The translations under genes and the position numbers were made by a program. A stretch of DNA of 64,000 nucleotides, taken from Dendrobium chrysotoxum (taxonomy: Eukaryota; Streptophyta; Magnoliopsida; Asparagales; Orchidaceae). Within the stretch, counting starts at the first letter, position 1. Each line of letters begins with the position of its first letter. Shown here piece after piece: positions 43,909 through 56,879 of the stretch. The notes under the pieces are model-generated. The model was not told the DNA's origin and did not search any database. It saw nothing but the letters and a program-made list of their open reading frames with translations. Where the stretch lies: the NCBI GenBank assembly GCA_019925795.1, contig CM034312.1, positions 84,075,528-84,139,527 on the forward strand, written 5' to 3'.

Positions 43909-44643
43909 TCAAGTAGAAGAAGTAGAGAAAACTTCTGAGGACGAAACGGGAAACAGAGAAAGCAATCTCGGAGGCTCGGGCGTCGTCCTCGGGGAAGGAA
44001 GGAAGTAAAACCCTTTCTCGGCGATGGCTCGCTCTTCGGCCTTCAACACGTCGCGATCAAAGGGGTCAGGGATCAACGGAGTCACGGGACTCAGCGCCAG
44101 CGATGGCAGATCTAGTATGCTCGGGGACAAGATCTCCGGCATCTTCCTCGGGGAGAAAGCTGCCGCGGCCGGAGAATTCGGGTTGGATCTACCGGCGAAG
44201 GACGGGATCATCGGACTGATCATTTTCAGGTTCTTCATGCTTCCCCTTCGTTCATAGAGCTTGAAAGCTGGCTTCTTGGGGCCCGTCGGCTTCCCAGTCG
44301 GCGGGATCGAGCTCTTCGGCGCGACTGCAACGGCTGCAGCTGCAGCGGCAGCGGCGGCGGTTTGCTTTGCGGCGGTTTCGGCTGAGCCGGTGAGCATCTG
44401 AACTACTTGCTTGAAGGAGGAGGTGTCGGCTTGGATGAAAGTAGTCGGGTATGGGTTCGGATCGATGGGTCTCGGGATTGACTTGGGAGTCGCCGGAGCG
44501 GCGGCGGCTGCAGAAACTGCCAAAGGCGGCACCTTTAAAGGCAAAGAAGCTCCATTGCTGCTGCTGCTACTGGTACTGGAATTGGGAGAGGTCGCGTGAG
44601 GAGATTGGACCTCTCTCCCTCTCGGATATGAGCCGTTTTCCAT
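43909..44643 (-). CDS. VQ motif-containing protein (VQ4/VQ13/VQ31/VQ33 type)
   Basis: Intronless 244-aa frame. The VQ motif FKQVVQMLTG is at residues 77-86 (core FxxxVQxLTG), preceded by TTFIQADTSS. This motif binds group I and IIc WRKY transcription factors in the nucleus. Downstream are KLYERR (128-133) and, near the C terminus, LSPSILDLPSLALSPVTPLIPDPF-like and AIAEKGFYFLPSPRTTP blocks (172-221), which are hallmarks of the subgroup containing Arabidopsis VQ4, VQ13, VQ31 and VQ33. Several Ser/Thr-Pro sites (14, 19, 52, 143, 157, 164, 173, 185, 188, 217, 221) fit MAP-kinase substrates, as described for this subgroup. Poly-Ala runs (45-49, 96-104) and a poly-Ser run (25-29) are low-complexity. 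Ends in TGA at 43909-43911. The start is the first Met and the family-typical N-terminus. It is the only ordinary host gene seen here; function in this species is inferred from family. Confidence 0.93.
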   Translation of the reverse strand: MENGSYPRGREVQSPHATSPNSSTSSSSSNGASLPLKVPPLAVSAAAAAPATPKSIPRPIDPNPYPTTFIQADTSSFKQVVQMLTGSAETAAKQTAAAAAAAAAVAVAPKSSIPPTGKPTGPKKPAFKLYERRGSMKNLKMISPMIPSFAGRSNPNSPAAAAFSPRKMPEILSPSILDLPSLALSPVTPLIPDPFDRDVLKAEERAIAEKGFYFLPSPRTTPEPPRLLSLFPVSSSEVFSTSST

Positions 44644-45060
44644 TACCTAAACGTTTGTGCTAAAAATTGGCTTTTGGGGGGTGGAGAATAGCCCAATTAG
44701 GTCCGCGAAGGAAAGAGGAAGAAGGGAAACAGAAAAGGGGAAGAAAGAGAGAGTGAGGTAGAAGAAGAAGAATGGGTGGAGGCTTTAAATCATCTCCTTC
44801 ACTTTATCTGTGAATGTCCGGTAGGGGAAGAAAGGTTAAAAGGATGTGGGATGTTTGGGCTGTGGACCAGGGCAAAGACATAAACCGGCCTGGCATTCAA
44901 ATTCCTCATCTTGGAATCTCTTCCCTTCTTCTCCATCATTGATGTCGATTCAAAGCTAAGCCATTGACTTTGGCAACCCTTTCTTTACTTGCCCTGGTGT
45001 GTCGGTCTGTCGAAGATAAGGAATTACAGTCACCATGACCAAATTCAATTTAACTAAAGG
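44644..45060 (-). promoter_or_regulatory. 5' UTR and promoter region of the VQ gene
   Basis: On the minus strand the 150 bases before the ATG are rich in CT (TTTCCCTTCTTCCTC, CTCTCACTCTCTC), typical of a plant 5' UTR. A TTTAAAG TATA-like site (plus 44785-44790) lies about 145 bp upstream of the ATG. A W-box core TTGACT occurs on plus at 44966-44971, which would suit WRKY control, but a single W-box is weak evidence. Confidence 0.5.
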
Positions 45061-48000
45061 TAATACAATTAATATAAAATTAAATAAAATATTTTTCTTG
45101 CTGACTAACAAGATATTAAAATTTTTATTTTGATTTGGGATATGATGCACCCATTAAATTTTTTGTTTTCAATAATTTTTATTTATTTGATAGTTTTATA
45201 TTTAACTTTTATTATGTAGCAAGATATTTTTTAAAATAGAAATAATTTAACATCGTAACATTGAATAAAAATCGCGTATATAATAAAAATAACATGAGCA
45301 AGTTATATGAGACGTGAATTTTTTTTACGAAAACTTTGATAGTGAAAAATTCAAAAGGCATGATCTAGCTTATATAATTTTATTACTGTGAACGATATGT
45401 TATAAAGAATGATAATCTCATTAATAGAAGGCAATTAATACAACGATATACATGAAAGAGTACTTTGTATAGTACAAATAAGAGAAGTTTTAAGCTGTCA
45501 TAGTGATTTGGATGATGACGATGGGAATGATAGGGATGAACTTATTCATCCTTGGGTATAATATGTAGAAAAATGGATGATGTTATGGAGGAGCATGGGG
45601 TGATGTTATGGGAGCTTGTTAATCTTGGTTAATCAAATAGGAGATGAAACTAAGTGCAAAATAAATTGATTTTTTTCTTACAATAGAGGCTAAAAATGGA
45701 TGTTGATGATGCTAAGGTTGTAAAATATCTGGGAAAAAAACTATGATGATGAGGCTAATTTGGAATGTGTGTAGAAGCCCAATGAAACTATAGACAAACC
45801 CTAGAACTAGTAGTCTTGCACTTGATCGATGGTGGAGAAGATGATTAAAAGGAGACTACAATGGATGATAAGGTGAATGAAAAGAGATCGTTATTCTATG
45901 AGACAAAAAAAATAGGATAACAAACTTTCCTCACACCAAAGAAGTGTGAATGGTGAGAACCACCAAGCAAAATTCTTTTCATTAGTTTAAATTAAAATAG
46001 AAAGTAAAATTTTACATTGTTCATAAGACAAAAATATTATAAACATTATAAAAATTATACATTTTTCAATCCTTAACTATCAACTTGGACTTTAATCTTT
46101 TCATTAATCTCTTCATGGCCCTGTGTGCTAAAGCTTTTTTTCATTTTCACAAAGAACTCTTCTCTAAAGAGTTGAATTCAAGATAATTATCCATAATATT
46201 TGATGCTAGCTAATATCTCCAAATCATATATATCTCCTTAGATGTTGGTTTGTCTTTTCATCTCACTATAAATATATATTTTGTATGTTGATATCGTAGC
46301 ACTTCACGTGTAATAATACTCAACCTCTAAGAAACAAATGCCAATTAGATGGTTGCAAGTGATGATCTTTTCATCTTACAAAAGCATTGTCATGCATATT
46401 TGGATGTTTATTAAGTCCTTTATATGATATAATTTCTTCTATGTTAAATGTATGGCTAATAAACATTTCCTTTATATGATGATGAGGTCTTTCATTTCCT
46501 TTCAATATACTTTGAGGTCAAATCCTTCAAAAATTTGGCTGAAATAATTAGAGTATAAGCTTAGCTAGCTCTTTTATCAATTATATTCGCTAGAAGAACA
46601 TGCCAATTATACTTGCCCGCAATCTTGAACTTACAAAAAGTTTCTAACTAACGGTCAAATAAAAGCCAAATCAATTTGCTACATAGCTACCTAAACTGAG
46701 TTCAATTGATGTTTCTTCTATGTAATCATACTATGCAATTAATTCTATAACAATATCCTTTATACATACTTCTAAATAGAGGACATTCGTCAAGAACATG
46801 CAACATTACATCTTAGATGAAACTCCATCATATTAAAGTCTGATAAAAAAATTCTCTAAATTTCTTTTTAAAATCTCCCTTTCTTGTTGAACTTAAATCT
46901 ATTTTTCTAATTAAAAGTTATGATTAAAATATTATCACTATATATGAAAACTTTTTTTTTTTGAAAATTTTAAGCATTTTCAATATTGCATGGTTACACA
47001 TCCTTCACTAACTCATCATCTTGTGAACAAAGGTGAAGAAGCTTCCAACCAACAATATGAGAACCAAGCAATGATAATTAATGGATTGACTCTAATAAAA
47101 ACCCTACTCATTCACATTTAAACCAGCTTGAATCCTTTTGTGGACCCAACAATACATGCATTAATCATTAAATCTTGGAATCCTTCAAGCAATAAGCCAA
47201 AACTTAGTCTTCATTCATCTCTTTTTTTTTTTTGGAAAGTATGCCATTACCTTCAACAATTATTGAACTTCTAAAAAGGTAACTTGTAATACTACTTTGC
47301 AAATATATATTTTTTATTTTTTTATTTTATTTTTTATAATTAAATTCATTTAAATTTGATTTTTTTGTAAATCAATCTTCAAAAAGATTAAAAAATATAT
47401 TATTAAAAAGCTCTATTAACATTAATTTTGAAAGGGATTTGCTTTGACAATTTGTTGATTTGTCTAAAATCAAAATGTCATTTTGGTCAATTTTTTCTTT
47501 CCAAAAATTAGAATGGGAAGTGTGAAGGCAATTTACTTTTCTATTTATACAAAATATTTATTGTAGCCTACAATGTGGATGAGTTTGAAAGAACTCCTAA
47601 AAAAATAAAAAAAATTACAAAATTTGAAATAAATTGTAGGTTGCTACTATTTCTATTATGCACTTAGGATTTCAGAGATTTTGCTTTGAAGGTTCATTAA
47701 TGTAATTAAAGGTTTTTTGAATGATCTAATTGCAAATTTTATTCAGTTTTCTCAAACTTTCACACCTCCTATTATTCCTTCTTCTATTCTCTAGAATTTA
47801 TGTTTCTTGTCATATACTCAGCCAACCTCTGCCAAGTCTATAATACTACAATTAAGCAGCTTAGTCATAGCAATATTTAAAATTATAAAAAAAGGATAAA
47901 GTCATTGCAAAATAATTTATGTCATTATTGAAAATATGACCATTTCTTTGTAATTTTCCAATCATAATACAAATGCATAAAGGCAACAATTTTGAAATTA

Positions 48001-50086
48001 TTGCAAAAAATAATAATTGGTCATAAGCTAAAACATTTATGTTGACTATTCTTACATAAATAAATTTTAATTACAATGGAATTAATTAAAATTTGGCTTA
48101 TGGTTGGGAGAAAGTGTTGACTATTCCTCAATTCTCAGTGGATAATTAGTTAATTACATTTCTACTTATGTTTTTTTACAGAATTTGTCAAAGTGGACAA
48201 AATCTCCCTCTTCTCTCTCTCTCTTTATTATTATTTTGTAATTTTTTTAATTTGCATGAATTAAAACTATTTTTGCAAATGTCACCCTCACAAAGACTTT
48301 GTAAGGTACCCAATGGTTGATTATAATGGTGGAATGAGACACTATAATACAAAAAATAAAAATAAAAATCATGAAATTAAAATAGTGGACTGACGGTGGA
48401 GTTTATAGATTTGATATTCTAATTAAAATTTTTATTTATTATTTTAATAAAAATTTGATTAAGAAAACTACGATAAGGTAATTAAGAACAATTCTTGTTA
48501 TAAAGGTTGCATGAGACATTTCAAAAAAAATGAAAATGGACTAACGGTGGAGTGTATATTTTCATCAGATATTGCAATTATAAAATATATTTTAATTGTA
48601 ATTAGACAAAAATAATTAGGTCTAATTAAAATTATTATTAACTTTTTTATAATTAGTGAAGACATAAGTCATTAAATTGTCAAAACCCTAAATGTATTTA
48701 ATTTCCTTTTATTAAAAAAAATTTGGGTGAAAATATGATTTTTATGATTGTAATTCAAATTAAATTTGTTCATATAAAAGGGTATATTTTGTCTATTAAT
48801 ACATAATTGAGTTTTTTTTTTAAATCACCATTTAAGATCATTAATTATAATTAAGACAAATGGTTGTGATTAATTATTATTAATCCCCTAAAATCTGCTT
48901 TCTGTTTTAAGTTTTTATTAATATAGAAATGGTAGCTTCTACTTTTTAGAGGTGATTAAAGTTGTATTGAATAAGCTTAAAGTAGTTCAAAATTGAAAGA
49001 AAAGGATGATTTTAATAGCTTGTTTAATTAAAAGAAATTGTCCTTTTCAAAAGGAGAAGTCTTGGTAGTTCCTATTTGTTCATAGTTTTGCTTTGATGAA
49101 ATTCTAAGTAATTTTCTTGTTTTTAGTTATATATGACTTTTTCTTCATATTTGAGAATAATTTATATGATTGATTGTATACGAAGAGCCCCATACAATCA
49201 CGCAGATCTATCGTGACTATTAATCTTTACTCAATTATGATAAAAAAATCAAAGACTGATGAGAGCTACAAATTGCGTAAACCATTTGATTGCAATCGAA
49301 ATCATCAGCTACGGTAACACTTAGGAATGAGGATGAACTAAAGTGATCAAAATTGAATGACATGCATTAATGATCAAATTTATTTTTAACCCAAAGATAT
49401 TAATTGCATACCTTAACAATATATAAACCAAATTATCATAAAAATTTTTAGTTATTGGCTTTTATTTAGTCTTTATTAAAAGACTCTTTCATGGTTATTA
49501 TTAACCTCTTTGATCTGATCTTTATTAAGCATATACTGATTTTTGTTATGGTCTCATACCGGTTAATGAAGAAGACATATATGACTATAGTCAATAAAAA
49601 ACAAGTATATGCATAATTCCTTTCAAACTTTAATGTGAGAAAGGATTTAGAAATGATTGATTGGAATTTATTTATTGAATTGGTTAAAGGTCAATGTTTT
49701 AATCCTAAGTAGCTTTCATAAATGACTATTTGTCTTTATTCTTCAAGAAATGCCAAAATGCCATCCTTTATAATGGTACATATCTAATAGATATTTTAAT
49801 GAATATGAAGGGATTTTATGTCTCTCAAACTTTCACTCTTTCTATGAATATTGGTCTCTATAGGATAATTAATTTTACATATCTACATATTTTATTTTAT
49901 GGATAGTGAAATGGTAGCTTCAAAGGCTTTTTTTTTTTTATCTTAAGAGTTTTGAAAAATTGAGTGTTGAAGTATAAATTTGATAAAAGTGAGATTTCAT
50001 GTAGTTTATAGTAAAAGGATGAAAGATGTATTAACTTCAAAATAAAATTTTATGAAAGGCTTTAATTATCATTGCCTCAAGATTTA
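45061..50086. other. AT-rich DNA, no gene recognised
   Basis: About 5 kb with no frame above about 60 codons and no recognised transposon termini. A slightly gene-like stretch at 46070-46860 is broken in all frames and could not be identified. Poly-T/poly-A tracts and an ATATATAT-rich background dominate. Confidence 0.5.
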
Positions 50087-50287
50087 GGATCTGCTTAGGA
50101 CGGCTGCAATTTTTTTGTAAATGTAGTTATAAAGTGATTGTGAAGAAAATAACTTTTTTTAAGCTACTGTATGAAATAGCTTTCAAGCACAAAAAAATTT
50201 GAAAGAAAAAAAAAAGCAATAGTTAAACAGAAAATGTTGTTGCAATCTAAAAAATAAAGAAGCAAGAAAGCTATCACAAACAGACCC
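50087..50287. mobile_element. PIF/Harbinger-type MITE, 201 bp, TSD TTA
   Basis: Starts GGATCTGCTTAGGACGGC and ends GCTATCACAAACAGACCC, flanked by TTA at 50084-50086 and 50288-50290. The interior resembles the TTCGTTTGGGAC family (AAGCAAGAAAGCTATC near the right end). Confidence 0.75.
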
Positions 50288-50290
50288 TTA

Positions 50291-52640
50291 GACATACTAT
50301 TTCAGTGTTTTGTTTAAGCATAATGAAATATATTTAACTAGAATAATTCTTGACATTTCAATGTTAATATGATCAGCTTAATCGTCAATCTCTAAGGCCA
50401 TCAACATAATCTAATGAATGAATTCAAATAACTAGCTAATAGCACTAATCTTAAAATAGGAAACCTCTATTCATTCACCAATCACCACCTTTAAAAAAAT
50501 CTTAAAATAACATCATTTTCTAGCTGATGGACTAATTTATGAAATAATAAATTTTGCTAAATATATTATTTAATTGAATATAATTTAAAATGATATGAAT
50601 TTTAATTAACTACATAAACCCCTCCACTTTAATGATTTTTTAACATACAAAACAAGTACAATAAAATCTTTTCTTAACTATGTATATTTTATACCTACAA
50701 ACAAAGAAATAGTATTCAGCTTTTCATTCATTTTTGGCTTTTTCTATTTTATAATTACTTGCCCTTCATCTTTCTTAGGTCTTTCATTAGCTTTTCTATT
50801 TTGTAATTATTAAAAAGTTAATAGTTTTAGAAAGGTGTTTCATTCAATTTTAACAAAAAAATTATCAGATTTGGTCAAATTTTTATAATTTCCTGTTTTC
50901 TGGTTTAAAAAATAGAAATGATGAATCATTTTTTTGGAAAAACTCTAGCAATATTTTGATAAAAAATTTATCAGAATGTTTTAATTAAAATTTAATTATA
51001 TTAAAATATAAAACTATTAAATTTCTTTTGATATAAATCTTACACAAAAACATTAAAATTTATATTACATTCATTTGAATATTAATTTAATAATTTTAAA
51101 TTTATGTTAATCAAATTATAGTGAGAATATTCATAGTTTTGTTTCAACTTTACATTTTATTTATTTCAATTGGATATATATATATATATATACCCCATGA
51201 TTTTTTAAAAAAATTATGTAAAAACTCTAATGTTTTTTATGTTCTTTTTATTTATTTATGTGTTTACAAGATCTTCGTGCAAAACTAATGAGTAAAACTT
51301 TTATTTACGGTCTTGAATTGCATAGCACACAACAATGATCAAATATATATATATATTTGATAACAAGCATTATAATTAAAATAGAAAAAAATGATTTTAA
51401 AAAAAATCATGACAGTATAATTTTATCTTGAGTGACATTTACAAAGCAATATATATCAAAGATCAAATATCATTTTGTTTTGATCAGTGTGTACATTAAA
51501 TATAAAAATGCAATTTCTTTTTTAATAATCTGTAAACTTTAGATGTTATTGATAAGACTATGATCAGAACATTTAGTTGTTACTGATAAGACTTTGATGA
51601 AAATAATTTAATGCAAAAGACAATTATTTTTCATCTTACTGACTTTTTCCAAAACCTTTCTCTTCTGTAATTCTATTCAATTTGTTTGATTTGTTACATT
51701 TGATTTTGTAAATTTTGGGAATGTTAAAAGGTCAACAGAAAATGTCATTACATAAAAATAATAATTTAAAATTTATTAAAAAAAATAATTGAGAAGTTAG
51801 TTTATATAATACTATATTCATCTCCCCTCAAAGAACAAAGTAAAAATTTAGAAGAATTTTGAGATATAATAATATTTTTAACTAATACAATTTAAATTAA
51901 TGTTATTAACTATAAGTTAAAAATGTTATTAATTTAAATTAATGTTATTAATTATAATTCAATCAAAAGAATTTACTAAAATGAGTTGTTTTTAATCAGA
52001 ATATTAGATGCAAATTTCACTAAATTTTTTTAATTATATTTAAAAATATGTTATTATCATTTAAATTTATATTAATGCAAGTTTATATTTATTCTTACTT
52101 TATATGTTGAAAATAAAAAAAAAATTAAGATAAATATAAAATAAATTAATTATTTGTTTTTATTAGAATATTCTCACAAATTTTTTTTTTATAATTAATA
52201 ATGGCTCAAAAAGTCAATCTAAAGCATGCAATGTGAATTTTGAAGGTGTCATCCATTATGAATAATGGGCTAAGCCTAATGGCTCATAAAGTCAAATCAA
52301 TAATCAATGGAATATGAGTAAGGTTGATGTCAAGTAGACTTTAGAGTGAGTTGAACTAAATTTGAAATTATTTTTTGTTATTTCAATTTGAGCTAAATTA
52401 ATTCATGTCAATTTAAATGCTATTAAATTAAATTTAGTTTATCTTTCATGTTGTTAGAGTCAAGGGTATTACATTTATAATGGGGTTATATAATTTGTTA
52501 AAAAATTGTAATATAGAGTAGAAGGAACACAACATAAAATAAAATAAACGTAGTATGTTTGAAGTTTTTTAATAAAGTATAAAATAAATACAAGAGGTTT
52601 TTTTTTTTTTTTTCATTTGATTTGAAGTAAAATGAATATA
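50291..52640. other. AT-rich DNA, no gene seen
   Basis: No frame or terminus found. (TA)n tracts at about 51175-51192 and 51344-51356. Confidence 0.5.
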
Positions 52641-53040
52641 TTATATAGTTCGATGGAGGCTGTAGGCAATAGGAAGTGGTGACCAACAATTACAGGTTGG
52701 TCAGACAGGTGATGAGCGGGTGACAGTGGTAGATGTTGGCAAGAGACAATAGTGGTTATGCTGACAATAGACAATAGCAAGCGGCATCAGCCAACACTGG
52801 GTAGCGGTGGTTAGCATAGGGCATTAGTAATAATGATTTGCAGTGCATTCAAAAATTGGTCATATCGGATGAGTTTGAAATACACCCAAAAAAAATTAAG
52901 GGTGAGTTTTAAATTCCTAAAAAAAATTATTTTTGGATATATTTTTTCTTCAAAACAAATACCAAAATTGCTAAAACACTTGCATTTGAAATACTTTACA
53001 TCCAAAATAGCCCTAAAATAAATTTTATTTATTACTTAAA
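52641..53040. other. Possible MITE-like insertion with GC-richer segment
   Basis: 52660-52830 is richer in G (GGTGACAGTGGTAG, GCGGTGGTTAGC) than the AT-rich DNA on both sides. Nearby 'GAGTTTGAAATACACCC' (52870) and the complement of 'TTTGAAATACTTTACATCC' (52985) resemble each other weakly. Termini are not certain, so no element is claimed. Confidence 0.3.
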
Positions 53041-53864
53041 GTATACTTTATGATAATGTTAGTCCAAATATGTAGGTGCAATATCAATCATAGAGAAAGG
53101 GGGCATAATATCAATTAAAGATTAATTAAATTTCAAATAAGGAACCAAAGGGAGAGTTGGCTAACCCAAATTGGAATCTATGGTAGCCTAATTTGGTTCT
53201 TAATTATAAAGTGGATTCCATATTAGACATAAAAGTCAAAGTCAAAAAAGTTTGTGGAAATTTATGCCCGAAAAAAATTTGCTAGCACCTAACACTTGAA
53301 CCTAATTTATAGATGAAAATCAATATAGCATGATGATAATAAAAAAAAGAATGTAATTATAATCTTAGAACAATTAGGATAAAATAAAACAAAAGTTATT
53401 TCAAGATTCATGTTAATGACTACAATTTCTCAAATTATTTTATGAAATAAAAGCCCCATCAAACAAGATTTTTAATTGAAGCTTATCCAAAATAGCCATT
53501 TGATTACATTTCAATCATTAGAGTATATTTATGAAATTCTTCATGAAACACTATATACATTTGAACTATAATTACACTTATTTAGAAATATGATTAGATG
53601 TCAAATCTTAGACATATTTTCTTAATTTTTTTTACTAAAGTTAACATCATTTATATTTTTATCTTATAATCACACTTTTTACAAAATATGACTATTGATG
53701 ATATGATTGAAAATTTAAATTATAATTTTATAAAAATATGAGTAAATAATTATCTCCTAGCCATAAGTGATTTAGGTATATATGCATTAATAATACTCCT
53801 AAAATGTGTTGTTAAAAATGATTTCTCTTGAATCTAGACTTGTTCATATATCACGCCAAGGTGT
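53041..53864. other. AT-rich DNA, no gene seen
   Basis: Sequence near 53640-53780 resembles 61640-61790, the upstream flank of a repeat described below. Otherwise unremarkable. Confidence 0.4.
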
Positions 53865-54672
53865 ACAACAACAACAATAATGCCAAGCCTTTATCTCACT
53901 ACATGGGGTCAACTACAGGAATCACAGCTTCATGAATCACTTTTTCTCCATTGTGTTCTATAAAGAGTTAATTTTTTAATTTAAATCTAATTAAAAAGAT
54001 CATTTCTAATATTTTCTAACCAAATCTTTTTAGGTTTACCTCTATCTTTCTTTGTAATATAATCGTTCTTTTTTTTATAAAAAAATAATCAATTTAATTT
54101 TTACTATATTCAATTTTATAAGTGATGAGATGCTCATCTCTCTTCTTACATAAGGTATTAACAATTATAAAATTACAAGCTATAACAAAACCTAATAAAG
54201 TCTCATCACCTTTATTAGTCGTTCCAAATTCATAGTCATCATGAATATTTTTAAAATCTTCTACCTCTCTATCAATATGTCCATTTAAATCTCCTTCAAT
54301 AAATTTTTTTTTCTTCAAGAGATATCTTTTATATAATTCTTCTAAGTCATTCCAAAATTTTAACTTTGAACACATATTCAAGCCTACTCGAGGAATATAA
54401 ATACTTATAATATTAATAATCTTAATATCAACAATAATCTTTAAATATATAATTCCATTTCTAATTCTATTAATTTCTACAATATTATCCAAACTCTTAT
54501 CGATCTATAATCACAAATACACTATTTTTAGTATGACTTCTATCTGAATACTATAATTTAAATCATAAACTATCAATCTAGTTAGTCTTCTTTCCAACCT
54601 ATTGAGTTTCCTGAATGCATAGAAAATCTATCTCCTTGTGAACCATATTTCCTATTAATTTCATTAATTTAT
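53865..54672 (-). pseudogene. Internally deleted RTE-type LINE (endonuclease joined to 3' end)
   Basis: On the minus strand from 54672: an endonuclease-like start (IDFLCIQETQ, with the catalytic-type Glu near 54612), VGLNMCSKLKFW, GDLNGHIDRE (54289-54316; Asp and Asn of the GDLN motif), and NTLCKKR.EHLITYK to about 54094. It then jumps within about 40 bases to the C-terminal PKKIWLENIRNDL block (about 54033-53990) and a (TTG)n tail at 53865-53878. The whole reverse transcriptase region is missing. The tail and C-terminal block match those at 40526-40730, so both are members of one family. Confidence 0.85.
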
Positions 54673-55379
54673 GTGTAAGAGGATATTACGATAAAGTGAA
54701 CTAAGTGAAAAAGAACGAAGAAACAAAGAGAGAGAAAAAGATATTGAGTATAGAAAATTATATAAATTAAGCTCACCCTTTAAAACCTTATTTATAAATT
54801 TGATTTGAGGCTTAAGCGTTACAGAATTAACTATATACATGACTACATAGAAAATTAGAGAAAAATGTAATAGCCATGTAGCCTAATTAGAATGTTCAAC
54901 TTGATGAAGTCGTCTATCAAGCTCATAGGAAGTCGTTGGGTTGGCGTGCAGCCGTGCATAGATGGATAAATAATCAGATAGTCATATCTATAATTTCTCG
55001 TATGAAGTATGTTGCCCACTTGAGTAATCACTAAGGCTAACTTCATAGTTCATATTCGCTAGGACTGGCTTGATATGTTGTACTCGCCTACATGGGATGA
55101 GTTTATAAAACATAATCACCTGCTTGAGACAAGTTCACTTGTTGAATTGATGAGTTCCTTTTGAGTTGATGCCAAGTAGACCAAGTTGAATTATCATGAA
55201 CCAAATCGACTTGACTTGAACCCTAATTTCTAGATATTTAGTTGTTCACTTTCACTCAATTTTTTAGAAAGATTTTAATAATAATTTGATTTTTAATTTA
55301 TGATAATATATAAGAGAAAATAAATTATGTTAGGATATCCTAATATATTTTACATCATAATGGGCATAAAAACTTTTCG
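54673..55379. other. Unassigned DNA, no gene seen
   Basis: Short frames only. 54960-55200 has repeated TTGA and GCTTGA words of the kind seen in degraded LTRs. No family assignment. Confidence 0.4.
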
Positions 55380-55985
55380 ATTTACGTAAAAATTAATATA
55401 ATTTTGAATATCATACATTACACTAATCTCAATATAAATCATAAATCTTTAAGCTCATCCTAATAAAAAAACGCCCACATATTATTATATTATATATATA
55501 TATATATAATGAATACAACTCAAAATTCTTAAAATTTAAATGCATGAGGAGACAAGTCAAGCAACATAAATATAAGAGATAAAGACATTAACAGTTCTAT
55601 ATAGATTCGTAGCACATATAACAATGAACTACTTATCAAAGCAACAAATAAAAATTTGTACATTCGCATTTATGCATTGTTTCCATCGTTGATTTTCTGT
55701 TTGATATCTACTTTGCAGCAGCTGTCAGATAAGCTGAAAAAAACCTTACAAAAGTTAAATATAAGCATAGATTTTGATGCCTTTATATGTCATTTTAGAC
55801 AAATTAATAGCTATGACTTAGTCGTCGGATTTAGTTATTTGTTGAATAATGGCTCTCTCCACACAATTGGCTTCATGATGGCAACATGCAAAAGCATTTA
55901 TCATTTTATGAAGAGTTAAAATTTTGGTCAATTAGCTTTGAAATTATGTAAATCTATAGTCCAAATAGTTTTTTTTTGTATGTCA
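55380..55985 (+). repeat. Unidentified TATA-bearing direct repeat, copy 1
   Basis: Resembles copy 3 (61380-62270) over most of its length and copy 2 (56880-57190) over its right half. Shared blocks: ATCAT...CACTAATCT.A.TATAAAT (55410-55440), AAGTCAAGCAACATAAATATAAGAGATAAAGACAT (55554-55588), GCAGCTGTCAGATAAGCTGAAAA (55718-55740) and GGCTCTCTCCACAC.ATTGGCTTCA (55850-55875). The 87-codon frame here is not conserved in the other copies. It could be a duplicated gene start, an LTR or other transposon. Confidence 0.55.
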
Positions 55986-56040
55986 AGGTTTTATTTGGTA
56001 ATTTTCATAGTTATTTTATCTGTAGTAATTGTATTTGTCA

Positions 56041-56398
56041 CAGGTGTCAATAAGTGACCCGACATGATGATATGATATGAACCTGATAAGAAAATTTTAG
56101 GTTTGGATTGACCTGGTTAAATTTGGGTCGTGTTCGGGTCTAGGATCTTGATCCAATTAAAATTCGGGTCGGATTTACTATTCAAATTCATGTTAAATGT
56201 CAAATGGGTCATGTTTGGGAAAAATGGGTTGTGTTGATAAAAAAAGGTACGATTCATGTAATAAATCGGTTGAATTTGGGTTAGGCGAGTATGAATCGAG
56301 TCAGATTCGAATCAAATATTTTGACGCATATAATAAATGTGTCATATTACAATCAACTTTGGATCGGACTCAAACTCAATCTGACAATCCAAATTATT
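56041..56398. mobile_element. hAT-like 'GGTGTCAATA..ACCCGAC' fragment
   Basis: Starts AGGTGTCAATAAGTGACCCGAC, close to the terminus of the hAT element at 59391, and is rich in GGGTCG, CGGGTC and related words (ATTCGGGTCGGATT at 56161). The right end is degraded. It is inserted in the flank of repeat copy 1. Confidence 0.45.
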
Positions 56399-56879
56399 AG
56401 TCAATTAGTTTTGAAGCAAATAGATCAAATCCTTGTCAAAGCCACCCAAGCTTTGGTTGGGTAGGAGGTGGCTAACTATGAGTCCCTCTTCTCTATCCTC
56501 CCTTTCCAAATTATTAATCTATTAGCTAAAGGCTGACAATACATTGCACAAACTTATATAGCAATCAACTTCTATGCACTTGAATCATTATGAAAGAATA
56601 AATAAATGTGGTTAGTTTATAACTTAGGAGTAGACTAATTATGATATAGCAATTAGGAGACAACCAAAATAGATTTGCATAGCGATAACTTCATATTTCA
56701 TAGTACTTGTTTACAAGTGAGCTCCAAACGAGCACCGTGTGAGTATGAGAAAAATATGTTGGATCATAGCACCTCAAAATATTATAAATATTCTCTCTAA
56801 TGATAGAATCGATAGAAGCCACGTTGAGAGAAATTTCCTAAAGATTTTTAATAATGATATTAATATATGAGATAGTGAC
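56399..56879. other. Unassigned DNA, no gene seen
   Basis: Apart from a short stretch just after the hAT-like fragment that resumes the flank of the TATA-bearing repeat (TCAATTAGTTTTGAAGCAAATAG), nothing recognised. Confidence 0.4.

Noticed and set aside
46070..46860. Gene-like stretch of lower AT content
   Set aside because: Every frame is interrupted and no family could be recognised, so no pseudogene call is made.
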